Shown one piece after another: positions 61,120 to 64,000 of a stretch of DNA of 64,000 nt (position 1 is its first letter; every line of letters starts with the position of its first letter). Below the pieces are notes generated by a model. The model was not told the DNA's origin and made no database searches. It saw only the letters and a program-made list of their open reading frames with translations. The DNA is from Terrimonas_A sp051954695 (GTDB taxonomy: Bacteria; Bacteroidota; Bacteroidia; Chitinophagales; Chitinophagaceae): positions 128,244-192,243 of the forward strand of contig JBQCHL010000005.1 of the NCBI GenBank assembly GCA_051954695.1. The letters are read 5' to 3'. Both the position numbers and the translations under genes were made by a program.

Positions 61120-63906
61120 ATGAAAAAAACTAATCTGCTTTTTATTATTCTCCTAAGCTTTCTCTTACCGGTTGCAGCCTTCAGCCAATCCAAAGGCCAG
61201 CTTTCCGGTACGCTAACAGACAGCTCTGGGAAAAAGCCCATCGTTTATGCTACTATTACCGTCTTTGGCGCCAAAGACACTTCCATTATTACTTACCGCC
61301 TAAGTGATGAACAGGGAAAGTTCAAAGTTCCTTCCCTACCTCTGCAAACAGAATTGCGCGCAGTGATCACTGCTTCAGGATTCGCTGTATGGCGGAAGGA
61401 ATTTACTTTAACCCAGGAATCTCCCTCCTTGGACCTCGGCCTAACCAAAATGGCTGTAGACGTAAAGGAGATGGAGGAGGTTTTGCTGGTAGCAGAAAGA
61501 CCACCGGTGGTGGTCCGCAAAGACACCATTGAATTCAATGCTTCTGCATTCAAAACGTTGCCTACTGCCCTTGTGGAAGATCTTCTTAAAAAGTTTCCCG
61601 GTGTGGATGTTGACAAAGAAGGCAACATTACAGTGAACGGCCGCAAAGTGAACAAGATGCTTGTGGAAGGAAAGGAATTCTTCGGCAGCGATCCCAAAAT
61701 AGCTTCAAAAAATCTGCCTGCCAATCTCATTGACAAAGTGCAGGTGACAGATGATAAAGAAGAGCTGCAACGCAATCCCGATCTTACTTCCGGAGAAGTG
61801 GGGCAGGTGATCAACCTGAAACTGAAAAAAGAGATCAGGAAAGGATGGTTTGGAAAATTATATGCAGGCGCTGGCACAGAAGACCGCTATGAAGGTGGCG
61901 GTATCGTTAATATGTTCAGGGACACTTTGCAGGTAAGCCTGCTGGGCTATAGCAATAACCTTAACCGTTCCGGCTTTGGCATACAGGATGTGATGAATAT
62001 CGGCGGGTTCAACCGTAATAATATCTCCATGATGATGGTTTCCAGCGACGGGGGGTTTGCACTCAATAATATTTCATTTGGCGGTCTCTCATCAAACAGC
62101 ATACAACGATCAAGCGGAGCAGGTATAAATGCCAACACTCTGCTGGGAAAGAAGACAACACTCAGCATGCAGTATTTCTTTGGTCAGAATAAAACCACGA
62201 TAGGCCAGACCACCAATACGCAGCAATTCTTTAATGATACTACGATTACTTCGCGGAATGCCAATAATGGAGAATCGATAGACAACTCTCACCGCATGTC
62301 GGCCTACCTAAAAGTGAAATTGGATTCACTCTCAACATTTGAATACCGGCCTTCCTTTACATTATCCAAAACAGATAATAATAATCTGATACAATCCACG
62401 TCCTTCAGCAATTATGAACCCAAGCTGAATGAAAGTAAAAACGAACAGAAAAAATCAACCGATGGCTTTTCCACTACGCACGACCTGCTGTACAACCGGC
62501 AGTTCAAGAAGGCAGGCCGCACTTTATTCGTTAACCTGAATTTCCGGCTCAACTCAAATGACGGTGGACAATACAACGATGCAGAGAATATTTTTTACAA
62601 AATACCTTCCACTACCACTTTACATCAATTACGCAACCAGGATCAGAATGCTCTTAATACAAGATTCTTCTTTAATTACAACGAGCCTCTTTCTAAAGCC
62701 TGGAGCCTCCGCGTAACTCAAACCATTGAATATTTTGGCAACAAAGATTATATAGATACCTATGAATTTGATCCCTTAACAGGCGAATACACCACACCTG
62801 ATCCAGATCTGACCAATGGCTTGAAGCGTACTGGTTGGAGAAACAATACTTACGCAGGGATTCGTTACAAGTACAAAAAGTTTTCCATCACCCCTGCACT
62901 TACCTTAAAAAATCTCGATATTGATAACAGGTTCCGGAAAGAACCATCAATCAAACAAAACTTCAATTATCTGTTGCCTGCCCTGGCAATTAACTGGGAT
63001 AAATGGAACCTCAACTATAATATTAATGTTAACGAGCCGGAGGTTACCGATCTCCAACCGGTGATCAACAATACCAATCCCCTTTACCTGCAACTGGGCA
63101 ATCCCTCATTGAAACCAACCGTTACACACAGTATATTCATCAGTTCCTACTTCGTTAATATAAAAAAATCGTTGAATTACGGTTTTAATTCCAGTTTAAA
63201 CATCAGCAATGATGGTGTGATCAAGGAAAGAACGGTTGATGATGACGGTGTGCAAACCACAAGGCCAATCAACTCTGATGGTGTATGGAGCGCTTATATG
63301 AGCATGAACATACGCAAGCAGTATAAGTTTGGCAAGCAATGGAAATTTTCAGCGGGCGCTAACCTGTGGGGTAATTACTCGCAGAGCCTGCTTATTGTAA
63401 ATCAGAACAGAAGCACATCCCGAAACTTTACTTTAACCCCTAATGCGAATATTTCATTAAACTGGAATGATAAAGTTGAGTTCACTCAGCGTTATGGCCC
63501 TTCTTACAACAAAAGCACTTATGAAAGCAATGTATATCCTTCTTTAAAAGTATGGCGTCATACCACCAGTTCTGAGTTGGTGGTCCGTATGCCTAAACAT
63601 ATTGTATGGGAAAGTACACTCGATTATAATTACAACCCGCAAGTGGCACAGGGCATCCAGAAAACAGCTTACCGCTGGAATGCGGCTGTAAATTTCCTTT
63701 TCCTGAAGCAGGATAAGGGACAGTTGAAACTCTCTGTGTATGATCTGCTGAACCAGAATATCAGTGTATCGCGGGTAGTCAGAGAAAACTATATCCAGGA
63801 TACAGAATCGATTATCCTGAAACGTTACTTCCTGCTGACGTTTACTTATAATATCCGCAATTTCGGCGGAAAAGTAGGCGGCAAGGAAAGACTACTGCTC
63901 TTTTAG
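61120..63906 (+). CDS. Outer-membrane beta-barrel protein with N-terminal CarboxypepD_reg domain
   Basis: A 928-residue exported protein. A signal peptide covers residues 1-22 (cut near FSQ-S), then a carboxypeptidase-regulatory-like beta sandwich (about 25-115: GQLSGTLTDSSGKKPIVYATITVFG), then a plug-like region (about 120-225: PVVVRKDTIEFNASAFKTLPTALVEDLLKKFPGVDVDKEGNITVNGRKVNKMLVEGKEFFG), and a long C-terminal barrel ending in LTFTYNIRNFGGK. This is the OMP_b-brl_3 layout of Bacteroidetes, related to TonB-dependent receptors but with no TonB box that I can see. The ligand is unknown. Length is normal. Confidence 0.8.
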   Translation: MKKTNLLFIILLSFLLPVAAFSQSKGQLSGTLTDSSGKKPIVYATITVFGAKDTSIITYRLSDEQGKFKVPSLPLQTELRAVITASGFAVWRKEFTLTQESPSLDLGLTKMAVDVKEMEEVLLVAERPPVVVRKDTIEFNASAFKTLPTALVEDLLKKFPGVDVDKEGNITVNGRKVNKMLVEGKEFFGSDPKIASKNLPANLIDKVQVTDDKEELQRNPDLTSGEVGQVINLKLKKEIRKGWFGKLYAGAGTEDRYEGGGIVNMFRDTLQVSLLGYSNNLNRSGFGIQDVMNIGGFNRNNISMMMVSSDGGFALNNISFGGLSSNSIQRSSGAGINANTLLGKKTTLSMQYFFGQNKTTIGQTTNTQQFFNDTTITSRNANNGESIDNSHRMSAYLKVKLDSLSTFEYRPSFTLSKTDNNNLIQSTSFSNYEPKLNESKNEQKKSTDGFSTTHDLLYNRQFKKAGRTLFVNLNFRLNSNDGGQYNDAENIFYKIPSTTTLHQLRNQDQNALNTRFFFNYNEPLSKAWSLRVTQTIEYFGNKDYIDTYEFDPLTGEYTTPDPDLTNGLKRTGWRNNTYAGIRYKYKKFSITPALTLKNLDIDNRFRKEPSIKQNFNYLLPALAINWDKWNLNYNINVNEPEVTDLQPVINNTNPLYLQLGNPSLKPTVTHSIFISSYFVNIKKSLNYGFNSSLNISNDGVIKERTVDDDGVQTTRPINSDGVWSAYMSMNIRKQYKFGKQWKFSAGANLWGNYSQSLLIVNQNRSTSRNFTLTPNANISLNWNDKVEFTQRYGPSYNKSTYESNVYPSLKVWRHTTSSELVVRMPKHIVWESTLDYNYNPQVAQGIQKTAYRWNAAVNFLFLKQDKGQLKLSVYDLLNQNISVSRVVRENYIQDTESIILKRYFLLTFTYNIRNFGGKVGGKERLLLF

Positions 63907-63921
63907 TTCTCACAAGAATTT

Positions 63922-63985
63922 CTTTGTGGTCTTCGTCGGCGTAGTGGGGGAATATTCACCCACTATTACGACGGAGACCCCAAAG
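63922..63985. repeat. Imperfect 27-bp inverted repeat at the window edge
   Basis: Arms 63922-63948 (CTTTGTGGTCTTCGTCGGCG then TAGTGGG) and 63959-63985 pair at 22 of 27 positions around a 10-base centre with GGAATATTC symmetry. It follows the beta-barrel gene by 15 bases, so it may serve as its terminator, or be another member of a repeat family. Confidence 0.6.
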
Positions 63986-64000
63986 GTGTATTTTGTAGCG

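Noticed and set aside
1..64000. tRNA, rRNA, CRISPR array, integrase or insertion sequence
   Set aside because: I read for cloverleaf ends, repeat-spacer patterns and transposase motifs and found none I could support. A tRNAscan and CRISPR search would settle this.

Overview
The window looks like chromosomal DNA of a Bacteroidetes bacterium, probably Chitinophagaceae. Several independent signs point there: -7 elements of the TAnnTTTG type, a type IX secretion-like C-terminal domain, an OMP_b-brl_3-type barrel, DUF4476/DUF4159/DUF4175 proteins, a BatA/DUF58/MoxR gene set, few Shine-Dalgarno sequences, and a metY-metX-hom order behind a SAM riboswitch. I see no rRNA, tRNA, CRISPR array, integrase or insertion sequence. 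The region is mostly core genome, with an unusually rich set of intergenic palindromes.

Layout. 1-2.0 kb: end of a small protein gene and a two-gene ABC exporter on the minus strand. 2.1-8.2 kb: malic enzyme, an MlaE/transglutaminase-like/MlaF operon and succinyl-CoA ligase alpha subunit. 8.2-18.2 kb: a secreted DUF4476 protein, a 2030-residue alpha-2-macroglobulin, a lipoprotein, an FAD oxidoreductase and an M90-type peptidase. 18.4-25.4 kb: aspS, then a methyltransferase, two divergent paralogous glycosyltransferases and an MsbA-like exporter, suggesting surface glycan or glycolipid work. 25.4-35.2 kb: a trypsin-like protease, an esterase, rarA, an orphan CdiA-CT-like nuclease, a ModF-like tandem ATPase, an M28 peptidase, elaA, an outer-membrane protein and a T9SS-tail-like protein. 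35.5-39.9 kb: small membrane protein, uvrA, a secreted protein.

39.9-44.3 kb is a methionine/threonine-branch operon: a Bacteroidetes promoter, a SAM-I riboswitch, an intrinsic terminator, a second promoter candidate, then metY, metX and hom. 44.3-47.6 kb holds an LtaS-like sulfatase-fold membrane protein and a desaturase that strongly resembles animal sphingolipid delta-4 desaturase (DEGS1). 47.6-60.5 kb is a large module: DUF4159 (divergent), MoxR ATPase, DUF58, BatA-domain protein, DUF4175, a membrane protein, then TldD, TldE and a second TldD. Both TldD copies carry Tat-like signal peptides. The window ends with a small conserved protein and an outer-membrane beta-barrel protein.

The strongest leads are two almost identical perfect 64-bp palindromes 45 kb apart with inverted centres, the MoxR-to-TldD module with exported TldD paralogues, the DEGS1-like desaturase, the riboswitch with a promoter downstream of its terminator, and a TonB-plug-like motif inside the alpha-2-macroglobulin. 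Many starts were moved downstream from the longest open frame; reasons are given per gene. Nothing here was searched against a database, so family names rest on motif recognition.
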